From: Bacteroidota bacterium
Lineage (GTDB): Bacteria; Bacteroidota; Bacteroidia; Chitinophagales; Chitinophagaceae
Length of the DNA stretch: 64,000 bases
Assembly (NCBI GenBank): GCA_020161435.1
Contig: JAIUNV010000008.1
Location: forward strand, 1-64,000
Direction: 5' to 3'
Shown: piece by piece, positions 1 to 8,105 of the stretch
How the letters are laid out: every line of letters begins with the position of its first letter
Numbering within the stretch: the stretch's first letter is position 1
The notes under the pieces: generated by a model
What the model was told of the DNA's origin: nothing
Database searches by the model: none
What the model saw: only the letters and a program-made list of their open reading frames with translations
Program-made: the position numbers and the translations under genes

Positions 1-280
1 TACCTTCATACAACACTACAACCAACACCAAGAATCCTGCAACAATCATGTGAAGGTGATTGTAGAAGATGATTGTAATTGTTTACTTTTCGGTTGTATA
101 ACACGGCTATAAGGTGTAAGCCTTTTACGATCTCAGGCATGTTCACTCAACCTAAGTTGCAGTCATCAAGATTGTAAACAGAGTATAGTTCAACATACAA
201 CTTGTATCATATTTATTTTGATACCATTTTACTGATGAAAATATTTTAGTGTAATAAAGGTTATTCAACCACGTTTAAAA
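1..280. other. Left-edge stretch without a supported gene
   Basis: No complete gene is visible here. One plus-strand frame stays open from base 2 to a TAA at 110-112 (36 codons), which could be the tail of a gene starting outside the window, but its translation has no family signature and may be chance. The rest is AT-rich spacer before the tRNA terminator. Confidence 0.4.
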
Positions 281-313
281 GAAAAAAGAGACTGTCTATC
301 GACAATCTCTTTT
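281..313 (-). terminator. Intrinsic terminator after tRNA-Pro
   Basis: On the minus strand the arms AGAGATTGTC and GACAGTCTCT close over GATA (one G-T pair) and are followed by TTTTTTCTTTT. It lies just 3' of the tRNA-Pro CCA end, so it most likely ends that transcript. Confidence 0.75.
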
Positions 314-316
314 CTT

Positions 317-393
317 TGGTCGGGACGACTGGATTCGAACCAGCGACCCCTTGCACCCCATGCAAGTGCGCTACCGGGCTGCGCTACGTCCCG
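317..393 (-). tRNA. tRNA-Pro (anticodon GGG), CCA encoded
   Basis: Read on the minus strand the sequence folds as a cloverleaf: acceptor CGGGACG pairs with CGTCCCG, the anticodon stem CTTGC/GCAAG encloses the loop ATGGGGT with anticodon GGG, and the T-loop carries TTCGAAT. The discriminator is A at 320 and the CCA end is encoded (tgg at 317-319 on the plus strand). It reads CCC and CCU proline codons. A terminator follows directly and a divergent gene begins 80 bp away. Confidence 0.95.
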
Positions 394-472
394 AACATTT
401 TCGGGCTGCAAAAATAGCGGTATCAGGTAATGCAGCCAAACTTTAATTGAATAACAATTCGTCTTTATAGTG

Positions 473-1360
473 ATGAAAAAAACTTTGATTTTTCTCCATT
501 TTTTGTGGGCATGTTTGTTGCCAATTTCAATAATTGCACAGCGAATTGATATTGACTTTTTTGCAGGCATTTGTAACTATCAGGGAGATTTGCAGCCTGC
601 TGTTGTTACCGGACAGAATGCAAGTTTTGGTGCAGCCGCCATAGTTAAATATGGTGTTACGGACAATATATATCTAAGGGCTGGTTTTTCTTTTGGCAGT
701 GTTGCTGGCGATGATGCGAACAACAAAGAATCGCTACAGTTTCGGAACCTCAACTTCAGAAGTGGCATACAAGAATTTAGTGCTGCTGTTGAATATCGCT
801 TTCTGAGTAGTGAAAAGTCTTCTGTGAGACCATACGTTTTTGCCGGCGTTGGTGTGTTCAAGTTTGATCCCTATACATTTACTGGAGCAACTGGTACAAG
901 AGTGTATTTACAGCCGTTGGGTACAGAAGGGCAAGGTTTAGCAGCCTATCCTGAAAAGGAAATGTATAAGCTCACTCAGTTTTGTATTCCGTATGGCATG
1001 GGTATTAAATGGCAACTCAACTGTAATCTGAATGTTGGATTGGAATTCAGGCATACTAAAACTTTCACGGATTATTTAGACGATGTGAGTGGCCGTTATG
1101 CAGATCAGAACCTACTACTTAGTGGCAGAGGACCGTTGGCTGTTGATTTGGCCTGGCGTGGTGATGATTACAATGGTGCGCCTTATCCGGCAGCGAACAC
1201 CTTGAGAGGAAATGCCGGGCAAAAGGATTGGTACTATTTTGCCGGATTAACTTTTGGATTAAAACTAAACGATTGTAATTCAGGAAGATTTAGCCTTGGC
1301 GGACTTTTTAACAGAGGTAAATCTGGTGTAAAAGGTATGGATTGCCCGAAGGTGTGGTAG
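473..1360 (+). CDS. DUF6089-family exported beta-barrel-like protein
   Basis: A 295-residue protein with an N-terminal signal peptide (hydrophobic residues 4-20, likely cut after AQ at 22). The mature start RIDIDFFAGICNYQGDL matches the opening of DUF6089 proteins, a Bacteroidota family of outer-membrane beta-barrel type related to type IX secretion accessory proteins. The body alternates short amphipathic strands with glycine and aromatic residues, as expected of a small barrel. ATG 473 is preferred to the adjoining in-frame GTG at 470. It is monocistronic and divergent from tRNA-Pro. The family call is good; the exact role is unknown. Confidence 0.72.
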   Translation: MKKTLIFLHFLWACLLPISIIAQRIDIDFFAGICNYQGDLQPAVVTGQNASFGAAAIVKYGVTDNIYLRAGFSFGSVAGDDANNKESLQFRNLNFRSGIQEFSAAVEYRFLSSEKSSVRPYVFAGVGVFKFDPYTFTGATGTRVYLQPLGTEGQGLAAYPEKEMYKLTQFCIPYGMGIKWQLNCNLNVGLEFRHTKTFTDYLDDVSGRYADQNLLLSGRGPLAVDLAWRGDDYNGAPYPAANTLRGNAGQKDWYYFAGLTFGLKLNDCNSGRFSLGGLFNRGKSGVKGMDCPKVW

Positions 1361-1547
1361 GTAGAAAAAAGAAAAGGAGGCTAGACAGCCCCCATTTTCA
1401 AAACCCTAAACCCTTAAACAGTTATGAAAGTACAAAGTCCGTGCCAAAAATTGTATATACTACAAATAATAAATTATTTATTTAAAAGGTCATTTGCCTC
1501 ATTAATAACTAAATGTATTGATAAGCAATTCAATAGGATCAATCTTC

Positions 1548-2465
1548 ATGAAAAAAAATATTATTTCTCCGCTTGTTTCCTTTTTTAGTTTGCTTTTTTT
1601 AGGCTGTACTGCTCAGGCTCCGATAGCAGAAAACAGCACACCGCAAACCCTGCTTTGGCGTATATCCGGCAATCAATTGGCTAAGCCTTCTTATTTATTT
1701 GGCACTATGCACATTATGTGTGCCAAGGATGCAATTGTTTCATCTCAATTGCAGCAGGTACTCGATAGCACCAAACAGGTGTATTTTGAAGTTGATCTGG
1801 ACAATATGGTGGAAATGATTGGTTCTATTAAAGCGATGGCAATGAAAGATGGGAAAGGCATTCGCGATTTTCTAACGCAGGATGAATACGATCGGGTTGC
1901 CGCATATTTCCAAGGAAAAAGTCCACTGCCTTTTAAAGTTTTAGAAAGGTACAAGCCACTACTGTTGAGTGCTATGATTGCGGAGCAAGCCATGCAATGT
2001 GAAGCCACCAATGGAATGGAAATGATGATTTTAGCAGAAGCGGCTAAACGCAAAAAGGAAATTCTCGGTTTGGAAACCATGTCTTACCAAGCTGGGTTGT
2101 TTGATAGCATACCCTATGCTACACAGGCAAAAGAATTACTGAAAGCTATTGATAGTGCAGGCGTTGACAATACAGAAGTACAACAGTTATTAGAGGCATA
2201 TAAAGCACAAGACCTCGAAAAAATTAATGCACTTACTATTAAAGAAGAAGGATCGCTGGAAGGTAATCTTGATTTACTACTGTATGGCCGAAATAGAAAC
2301 TGGGTACAAAAAATGCCGGCACTGATGAAAGAATCGAGCAATTTATTTGCCGTAGGCGCCGGGCATTTGCCAGGAGAAAATGGCGTCATTCAACTGCTGC
2401 GAAATGCCGGATACACGCTTACTCCTTTGCTCAACGAAATGAAGCCATCGGCTACAGCCAAATAA
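1548..2465 (+). CDS. TraB/GumN-family lipoprotein
   Basis: A 305-residue predicted lipoprotein. The signal peptide ends in the lipobox LFLGC, making Cys20 the lipidation site. The two hallmark motifs of the TraB/GumN (Tiki-like) fold are present: GTMHIM near residues 52-57 and GAGHLPGENG near 270-279, whose histidines and glutamate are the proposed metal/catalytic residues. Related Tiki proteins are metalloproteases, but the bacterial GumN branch has no settled substrate. The start is ATG 1548, because it begins the signal peptide; an upstream in-frame TTG at 1518 would add a hydrophilic leader. A shared terminator separates it from convergent ndk. Confidence 0.82.
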   Translation: MKKNIISPLVSFFSLLFLGCTAQAPIAENSTPQTLLWRISGNQLAKPSYLFGTMHIMCAKDAIVSSQLQQVLDSTKQVYFEVDLDNMVEMIGSIKAMAMKDGKGIRDFLTQDEYDRVAAYFQGKSPLPFKVLERYKPLLLSAMIAEQAMQCEATNGMEMMILAEAAKRKKEILGLETMSYQAGLFDSIPYATQAKELLKAIDSAGVDNTEVQQLLEAYKAQDLEKINALTIKEEGSLEGNLDLLLYGRNRNWVQKMPALMKESSNLFAVGAGHLPGENGVIQLLRNAGYTLTPLLNEMKPSATAK

Positions 2466-2466
2466 G

Positions 2467-2503
2467 AAAAGCCCGGAGGAATTTATCCTGCCGGGCTTTT
2501 TAT
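2467..2503. terminator. Bidirectional terminator between TraB gene and ndk
   Basis: The perfect stem AAAAGCCCGG / CCGGGCTTTT encloses a 14-base loop, with A and T tracts on both sides, so it can end both the plus-strand TraB/GumN gene and the minus-strand ndk. Confidence 0.85.
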
Positions 2504-2521
2504 TTTCTATCGTTTTCTATA

Positions 2522-2938
2522 TTAAAAACGTTCGAAAGCAGAGAAGAAGAAGTTGCCTTCGATGGCAGCATTTTCATCGCTGTCGCTACCGTGTACGGCG
2601 TTTTCGCCTACGCTGCGGGCAAAACGCTTACGGATGGTACCTTCTTCAGCGTTAGCAGGGTTGGTAGCACCAATGAGTGTACGAAAATCAGCTACTGCAT
2701 TTTCTTTTTCCAGAATAGCGGCTACAATGGGGCCGCTGCTCATGAACTCAGTCAGTTCGCCAAAGAAAGGACGCTCTTTATGTACGGCATAAAAATCACC
2801 AGCCTTTTCGATGCTGAGGCGGGTTTGCTTCATGGCCACGATTTTAAAACCAGCTTTGATAATTTGGTCCAGGATGGCACCTGCATGACCATCGGCCATT
2901 GCATCGGGCTTAATCATGGTGAAAGTACGATTACTCAT
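2522..2938 (-). CDS. ndk: Nucleoside diphosphate kinase
   Basis: A 138-residue cytoplasmic enzyme that moves the gamma phosphate of ATP to NDPs through a phosphohistidine. The active-site motif NAVHGSDS places the catalytic histidine at residue 116. The N-terminus RTFTMIKPDA is the family signature, and the length is that of the bacterial enzyme. It is a single gene, with a promoter match 20 bp upstream and a shared terminator downstream. Nothing is missing. Confidence 0.97.
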   Translation of the reverse strand: MSNRTFTMIKPDAMADGHAGAILDQIIKAGFKIVAMKQTRLSIEKAGDFYAVHKERPFFGELTEFMSSGPIVAAILEKENAVADFRTLIGATNPANAEEGTIRKRFARSVGENAVHGSDSDENAAIEGNFFFSAFERF

Positions 2939-2957
2939 AGTGTTGCATTTTGAGGCG

Positions 2958-2965
2958 CAAAGGTA
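2958..2965 (-). promoter_or_regulatory. Putative -7 box of ndk
   Basis: On the minus strand TACCTTTG, followed by CGCCTCAA, matches the Bacteroidota -7 consensus TAnnTTTG. The ATG is about 19 bases downstream, giving a very short A-rich leader. The 12 bases TTTGCGCCTCAA recur identically at the rplY promoter. Confidence 0.6.
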
Positions 2966-3019
2966 AGTGCCGCCAGCACTGCAGCGAAAGGAATCTGGTA
3001 TTTTCTGCGTTAAAAAAAG

Positions 3020-4426
3020 CTAGAGCAGAATGCCCTGCAAAAAGAGGTAGGCCACGGAAAAATAAATCACCAATCCTGTTACATCTACCAGTGTGGCTAC
3101 AAAAGGGGCAGAACTAACCGCTGGGTCAGCGCCTAATTTTTTCAATGCCAATGGCAACATGGAGCCGCTGAGTGTACCCCACAGTACAATACCCAATAGG
3201 GTGATGCCAACAGTTAAACCAACCAAATGGTAATGATCGCCGTACACATTGGGGAAAATGGCATGCCACACCAATATGCGGAAATAGCCAACTACACCCA
3301 ATACCGTACCCAACATCAGCCCACTTAAAATCTCTCTTTTAAATACCCGCCACCAATCTGTTATGGCCACATCACCGGTGGCCAATGCCTGAATAATAAG
3401 CGTACTTGCCTGGCTACCGGTATTACCACCACTACTGATGATAAGAGGAATGAATAGTGCTAATACAACAGCCTTCGCTATTTCTTCTTCAAAGTATTGC
3501 ATCACCGAGGCGGTGAGCATTTCGCCCAAAAACAAAATCACCAGCCAGCCCACCCGCTTTCGAAACAGATTCCATACAGATGTGTCGAGATAGGGTTCAT
3601 CTAAGGCCTCGGTACCACCAATTTTTTGCATGTCTTCGCTGTACTCTTCGGTAGCTACCCAAAGGATATCATCGATGGTAACAATGCCGAGCAGCTTTTC
3701 CGTTTTGCTCACAACCGGCAGGGCTACGCGGTTATTCATTTTAAACACATCCGACGCCACTTCCTGGTCATCATCGGCATGCAATACAATCACACGGCCA
3801 TCTATGAGCTCATTAATTTTTTTATCGGGAGAAGATAAAATGATGTCCCTGATTTTGATGTCGTCGACGAGGTTGCCGTCTTCATCAATTACATAAATCA
3901 CATCAATGGTTTCAGAGTCTTTGCCGAAACGACGAATAAGCTCAATAGATTCTGCAACAGTATTGTGTTCGTACACCCACACATAGTCGGGCGTCATCAA
4001 TCGGCCCACGCTGTTTTCGGGATAGCCGAGCAAACTGAGGGTGGTTTTGCGTTCCTCAGGATTCAGCAATTTGATGAGCTCCCGTACCACGCTGCTGGGT
4101 AGTTCTTCCAAAAAGTCGGTACGGTCATCCGCACTGAGTTCGTTCAGCAGCTCGGCTGTTTTAAAAGGAGGAAGTTCTGTGATAATGCGTTTCTGCTCGG
4201 CGAGGTCAAGAATTTTGAACACACTGGCCGCCCGGTGAATAGAAAGGCTGGCAATAATTTGTGCTTCATATTCTTCATAGGCATACACCAGGTTGGCCAC
4301 GTCGCTGATGTTCTGATCATTCAGAAATTCGGCGATGGCCAGCTTGTCCGCTTCGGCTATCAACGCTTCAAATTGTTCGTTGATAGTGAGGGCTTGTTCC
4401 AGTTCCTGCTGCAGCTCTTCCGACAT
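3020..4426 (-). CDS. mgtE: MgtE-type magnesium transporter
   Basis: A 468-residue inner-membrane Mg2+ channel. The order is a helical MgtE N domain (about residues 25-130), a CBS pair (about 135-255) that senses cytosolic Mg2+, a connecting helix, and five transmembrane helices from about residue 285. Signatures are SGGNTGSQAS in the membrane domain and SSAPFVATLVDVTG in the last helices; Asp448 corresponds to the selectivity-filter aspartate. Length and domain order are normal. It stands alone on the minus strand, 60 bp downstream of ispE; a separate promoter (TTAGTTTG) may lie in that gap. Confidence 0.95.
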   Translation of the reverse strand: MSEELQQELEQALTINEQFEALIAEADKLAIAEFLNDQNISDVANLVYAYEEYEAQIIASLSIHRAASVFKILDLAEQKRIITELPPFKTAELLNELSADDRTDFLEELPSSVVRELIKLLNPEERKTTLSLLGYPENSVGRLMTPDYVWVYEHNTVAESIELIRRFGKDSETIDVIYVIDEDGNLVDDIKIRDIILSSPDKKINELIDGRVIVLHADDDQEVASDVFKMNNRVALPVVSKTEKLLGIVTIDDILWVATEEYSEDMQKIGGTEALDEPYLDTSVWNLFRKRVGWLVILFLGEMLTASVMQYFEEEIAKAVVLALFIPLIISSGGNTGSQASTLIIQALATGDVAITDWWRVFKREILSGLMLGTVLGVVGYFRILVWHAIFPNVYGDHYHLVGLTVGITLLGIVLWGTLSGSMLPLALKKLGADPAVSSAPFVATLVDVTGLVIYFSVAYLFLQGILL

Positions 4427-4485
4427 GCGATAAAGTTAACTGTTGGGTGGGCAAACTAAGTCAAAAAATGGCAGTGCCAACCGAA

Positions 4486-5304
4486 TCACGACAATTTAAT
4501 CTTGCGTATCCAGCAGTGGGGAAACGGTGAAAAATCAGGCAAGGTTTGATGCCCTTCAAACAACGCAAAACAAGTGCTGCCGCTGCCACTCATGGAGGCA
4601 TACACTGCTTGGTTCGTGTAGGCGTAATGCACAATTTCGGCAACGGTAGGATGCGCCATTCCCACAACTTTTTCAAAATCATTTTTCACTACATGCTGCC
4701 ATTCTTTTACGGGAAGCGTGGCTATTTCTTGCAAAGAAAAAGCCGGAGGTTGTGGCGTAATTTGTTTGAAAGCCCAGCCCGTATTTACATGAATACCCGG
4801 ATTGATGAGTACCAACTGATAACCACTTAATGGCAACGACAATGGCTCCATCATTTCGCCACGGCTCCAGGCAAAACAGGGTTGATTCAAAATAAAAAAA
4901 GGACAATCGCTACCCAATTGGAGCGCCATATCAATAAGCTGTGATTGGCTGAACCCGAGCCCGAATTTTTTATTGAGCAACAGGAGTGTATGAGCTCCAT
5001 CGCTGCTGCCACCACCCAGCCCGGCACCCATGGGAATGGTTTTGTGTAAATGCATTTTTACAGTGGGCAAATCCGGTTGAATGGACCTCACCAATTGCAA
5101 AGCTTTTACACAAAGATTGTTGCTGCTGTTGCCATCAATGCTGAGGCCGGTTTGCACAAATGCATCTTCGTGGTGTGGCACTACTTCCAGTACATCATGC
5201 ACCGGTACGGGGTAAAACACCGTTTCCAAATCATGATAACCATCTTCCCGCTTTCGCACAATATTGAGGCCAATATTGATTTTGCAATTGGGAAAAATGA
5301 CCAT
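4486..5304 (-). CDS. ispE: 4-diphosphocytidyl-2-C-methyl-D-erythritol kinase
   Basis: A 272-residue GHMP kinase of the non-mevalonate isoprenoid pathway that phosphorylates CDP-methylerythritol at the 2-hydroxyl. The ATP-binding glycine loop PMGAGLGGGSSDGA is at residues 91-104. Lys8 and Asp133 (in GSDCPFF) correspond to the catalytic pair of the family. It lies 29 bp downstream of the bifunctional-nuclease-domain gene on the same strand and is probably co-transcribed. ispD, an earlier step of the same pathway, is 52 kb away at 57 kb. Confidence 0.95.
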   Translation of the reverse strand: MVIFPNCKINIGLNIVRKREDGYHDLETVFYPVPVHDVLEVVPHHEDAFVQTGLSIDGNSSNNLCVKALQLVRSIQPDLPTVKMHLHKTIPMGAGLGGGSSDGAHTLLLLNKKFGLGFSQSQLIDMALQLGSDCPFFILNQPCFAWSRGEMMEPLSLPLSGYQLVLINPGIHVNTGWAFKQITPQPPAFSLQEIATLPVKEWQHVVKNDFEKVVGMAHPTVAEIVHYAYTNQAVYASMSGSGSTCFALFEGHQTLPDFSPFPHCWIRKIKLS

Positions 5305-5333
5305 GCGGTATTGCTATAAAATAAGGTTGAAAA

Positions 5334-5942
5334 TTAGCGACCGGTTTTCCGGTTGTTGATTTCGTTACGAATGGCAGCCGCTTTGATGTAATCTTCAATG
5401 GCTACCATTTCATCGAGCAACTCTTGCAACTGTAATAGAGACATGCGGCTGTAATCATCGCCTTCTACCGGCACAGGTTCTTCTTCCTTGGCCGTTTTTT
5501 TCTTTTTGCTTCCACTGGCACTGGAGGAAGTGCCTTCCACATGCAAGCTTGCCTCTTCGATAATGTGGTTGTAAGTATAAATAGGACAACCATAACGAAC
5601 CGCCAAGGCCAATGCATCGCTGGTTCTACTGTCTATTTCAATAGTATCGTTGGCTGCATTGCATACCAGTTTCGAATAAAAAATACCCTCCTGCAAATCA
5701 GAAATCACAATTTCTTGTAGCTCGATATTAAAAGCCAGCATGAAATTTTTCATCAGGTCATGCGTCAAAGGCCGGCTGGGTTGAATATGTTCCAGTACCA
5801 CGGCAATGGCCTGAGCTTCAAAGGCCCCAATCACAATAGGAATGCGACGGGTACCATTCACTTCTCCCAACACCACGGCATAGGAATTCGTATTGGTAAT
5901 ACTGTGGGAAAGTGCTACTATTTCCAGTTCTATCTTGTGCAT
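5334..5942 (-). CDS. Bifunctional nuclease (BFN/DUF151) domain protein with UVR-like C-terminus
   Basis: A 202-residue cytoplasmic protein. Residues 1 to about 130 form a BFN (DUF151) domain, recognisable from the opening MHKIELEIVAL, the GEVNGTRRIPIVIG stretch and EIDSRTSDALALAVRYGCPI. A lysine/serine-rich linker (about 140-165) leads to a UVR-like helical hairpin (about 174-198, LLDEMVAIEDYIKAAAIRNEIN), the usual Bacteroidota architecture. Family members have been described as DNase/RNase enzymes, but the physiological role is unclear. ATG 5942 is chosen because upstream in-frame codons give no family sequence. First gene of the pair with ispE. Confidence 0.88.
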   Translation of the reverse strand: MHKIELEIVALSHSITNTNSYAVVLGEVNGTRRIPIVIGAFEAQAIAVVLEHIQPSRPLTHDLMKNFMLAFNIELQEIVISDLQEGIFYSKLVCNAANDTIEIDSRTSDALALAVRYGCPIYTYNHIIEEASLHVEGTSSSASGSKKKKTAKEEEPVPVEGDDYSRMSLLQLQELLDEMVAIEDYIKAAAIRNEINNRKTGR

Positions 5943-6015
5943 GATCGGGGCAAAAATACATGAAATGCCTGTTAGAAAGCGCCAATGCCAGCGAGTGCCG
6001 GCACACTTTTCCCAA

Positions 6016-6046
6016 CAAAAAAGCCACACCCGCAGGTGTGACTTTT
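6016..6046 (-). terminator. Terminator of etfA
   Basis: On the minus strand AGTCACACC / GGTGTGGCT closes over TGCG and is followed by TTTTTTG, directly 3' of etfA. Confidence 0.8.
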
Positions 6047-6067
6047 CTAACCAAAATCCGAAAGGCT

Positions 6068-7033
6068 TTATGCAATACCCTTCAGCTTCTTCACGGCTTC
6101 TGTGAGTTTGGGTACCACATCAAAGGCGTCGCCTACAATTCCGTAATCCGCTGCTTTGAAGAAAGGCGCTTCCGGATCTTTATTGATAACTACAATGGTT
6201 TTGCTACGGTTTACACCAGCCAGGTGCTGAATGGCACCACTAATGCCAATGGCTACGTACAGGTTAGGTGCGATGGCACCACCGGTTTGGCCCACATGCT
6301 CGTGGTGCGGACGCCAATGCGCATCAGCTACAGGGCGGCTACAAGCTGTTGAGGCACCCATGGCTTTGGCCAGGTCTTCTACCAGTCCCCAGTTTTCGGG
6401 GCCTTTGAGGCCACGGCCACCACTTACTACCAGCTCGGCTTCGCCCAAGGGCACGGTGCCGGTTACTTTTTCTACAGCCGTTACTTTTATTTTTCCGCCA
6501 TCAGCTGGCAGGCTTACAGCAGTTACTGCTGCAGCACCACCTGTGGCATGAACGCCAAAAGCATTGGGGCTGAGGGCAATGATTTTTACATCGGTCAGTA
6601 GTTGCACATTGGCGTAAGCCTTGGCGCTGAACACGTTTTTCTTTACCACAAAACCATTGCTGGTATCGGGCAGGGCAATGGCACCGCTTACCAAACCTGC
6701 TTTGAGGTTGGCACTGAGGCGGGGTGCTACGGCTTTACCGCTGGTGTTGCTGCTGAATACAATCACTTTGGCGCCGGCCTGCGTCGCCAATGCTGCAATA
6801 GCCTTGGTGTACACCTGTGCATCAAACTGGTTGAATGCGGCGTTAGCATCGTGGTGTACTTTGCTGACACCATAGTTGCCCAATGCTTCGAGGGAAGCAT
6901 TGTCTACAGCGCCTAGTACAACTGCTTCGGCAGTGGTACCAAGTTGGGCAGCCAGTTTGCTGCCATAGCTCAGCGCTTCGAAAGTGGATTTTTTTATTTG
7001 ACCATCGGCCTGATCGGCGAATATGAGTACCAT
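6068..7033 (-). CDS. etfA: Electron transfer flavoprotein alpha subunit
   Basis: A 321-residue FAD-binding subunit of the ETF heterodimer, which carries electrons from acyl-CoA and related dehydrogenases to the quinone pool. The C-terminal FAD domain (about 195-320) shows SGGRGLKGPENW, then DAHWRPHHEHVGQTG, then IGISGAIQHLAG and the adenine-site end NKDPEAPFFKAADYGIVGD. Length is normal. It follows etfB on the same strand but at an unusual distance of 221 bp, with a palindromic repeat just after etfB and four tandem 8-mers directly before this start, so coupling to etfB is uncertain. Confidence 0.95.
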   Translation of the reverse strand: MVLIFADQADGQIKKSTFEALSYGSKLAAQLGTTAEAVVLGAVDNASLEALGNYGVSKVHHDANAAFNQFDAQVYTKAIAALATQAGAKVIVFSSNTSGKAVAPRLSANLKAGLVSGAIALPDTSNGFVVKKNVFSAKAYANVQLLTDVKIIALSPNAFGVHATGGAAAVTAVSLPADGGKIKVTAVEKVTGTVPLGEAELVVSGGRGLKGPENWGLVEDLAKAMGASTACSRPVADAHWRPHHEHVGQTGGAIAPNLYVAIGISGAIQHLAGVNRSKTIVVINKDPEAPFFKAADYGIVGDAFDVVPKLTEAVKKLKGIA

Positions 7034-7038
7034 AGGAT

Positions 7039-7070
7039 AATTTGAAAATTTGAGAATTTGGAAATTTGAA
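7039..7070. repeat. Four tandem 8-bp AATTTGRR units before etfA
   Basis: Consecutive 8-mers AATTTGAA, AATTTGAG, AATTTGGA and AATTTGAA occupy 7039-7070, ending 6 bp from the etfA start codon. They lie in the mRNA leader if transcription starts further upstream. No function is evident. Confidence 0.8.
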
Positions 7071-7212
7071 AATGCAGTGTGATGAAATTGAATATTGTGT
7101 TGAGTACGGTTGAAATAGTTGAAGGGAGTGACACAACTTGGTTCAATAGAGCTTCAGAAGCTGGCTAACCCTTGTATTTATATTTCATTTTTGTGTGATG
7201 AAAAGAGTTTCT

Positions 7213-7254
7213 CAAAAGCCCCTTTAGGTCCCGATAGCAATCGGGATGGGGTTT
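7213..7254. repeat. Palindromic repeat copy 1 (TCCCGATAGCAATCGGGA core) after etfB
   Basis: The core TCCCGATAGCAATCGGGA (7229-7246) is flanked by GCCCC and GGGG arms that can extend the stem, and ends in TTTTT on the plus side. On the minus strand the order is AACCCCATCCCGAT, then ATCGGGACCTAAAGGGG. Related copies lie at 25007-25024 and 42480-42530. It immediately follows the etfB stop codon and may act as a 3' stabiliser or partial terminator. Confidence 0.8.
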
Positions 7255-7998
7255 TTATATCACTTTCGCTTCTTCGTGCAGCAAGCGGATGAGCTCTTCG
7301 GGGGTATCGGCAGATACAAGCTTCACACCACTTTTAGCCGGAGGCATTTCGAAAGACACTACGGTGGTGAGGGCTTCTACTGCTACCGGTTCTTTTACCG
7401 CCAAAGGCTTGGTGCGGGCACCCATAATGCCTTTCATGTTGGGAATGCGCTGTTCGGCCATTCCTTTCTGGCAGCTTACCACCAGCGGCAATGAGGTTTC
7501 CAATTTTTCTTCGCCACCTTCAATTTCGCGGCTCAGGCTTGCGGTACCACCAGCAATGTCGAGTTTGGTGGCCAGGCTTACAAAAGGCTGGTTGAGCAGT
7601 TCGGCTACCATGCCGCCAATGCTGCTGCCGTTGTAATCAATGGTTTCTTTACCGGTGAGTACGAGGTCGTAACTACCTTCGGTTGCTACCGCAGCTATTT
7701 GGCTGGCAATATAAAAGCTGTCGCTGCTTTCGGCGTTCACCCGAATGGCATCGTCGCCGCCAATGGCCAGGGCCTTGCGCATGATGGGCTCGGCATCGGC
7801 CGCACCAACTGTGAGCAGGGTAACATGGCTGGCTACACCAGCTTCTTTCAATTCGAGGGCACGCACCAAGGCATACCATTCGTCGTAAGGATTCACAATA
7901 AACTGCACGCCGGCATCAGCAAACTTCGTGTTGTTGTCTGTGAAGGCTATTTTTGCCGTGGTGTCAGGTGTTTTACTGATACAAACCAGAATTTTCAT
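7255..7998 (-). CDS. etfB: Electron transfer flavoprotein beta subunit
   Basis: A 247-residue ETF beta subunit, the AMP-binding partner of EtfA. The opening MKILVCISKTPDT, the central NPYDEWYALVRALELKE and the motif DLVLTGKETIDYNGSSIGGMVAELL are family signatures. A -7 match (TATATTTG) lies about 48 bp upstream. The gene leads etfA but is separated from it by a hairpin repeat. With HMG-CoA lyase and the E1 dehydrogenases in this window it points to aerobic use of branched-chain or fatty acyl-CoAs. Confidence 0.95.
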   Translation of the reverse strand: MKILVCISKTPDTTAKIAFTDNNTKFADAGVQFIVNPYDEWYALVRALELKEAGVASHVTLLTVGAADAEPIMRKALAIGGDDAIRVNAESSDSFYIASQIAAVATEGSYDLVLTGKETIDYNGSSIGGMVAELLNQPFVSLATKLDIAGGTASLSREIEGGEEKLETSLPLVVSCQKGMAEQRIPNMKGIMGARTKPLAVKEPVAVEALTTVVSFEMPPAKSGVKLVSADTPEELIRLLHEEAKVI

Positions 7999-8045
7999 AT
8001 GGCTAATGATTGATTAGAAAAAATGGTTGTTTATGCAACTATTTA

Positions 8046-8053
8046 CAAATATA
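8046..8053 (-). promoter_or_regulatory. Putative -7 box of etfB
   Basis: The minus-strand octamer TATATTTG matches TAnnTTTG exactly and stands 48 bases before the etfB ATG, a plausible leader length. Confidence 0.5.
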
Positions 8054-8105
8054 GCGGAGCAAGGTTGACATGTTCTGCAATTTTGGAGAAATTTTTACCA
8101 GCAAC

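Noticed and set aside
1424..1579. Possible 51-codon gene before the TraB/GumN gene
   Set aside because: It overlaps the start of the lipoprotein gene in another frame, has no recognisable product and lies in AT-rich spacer.
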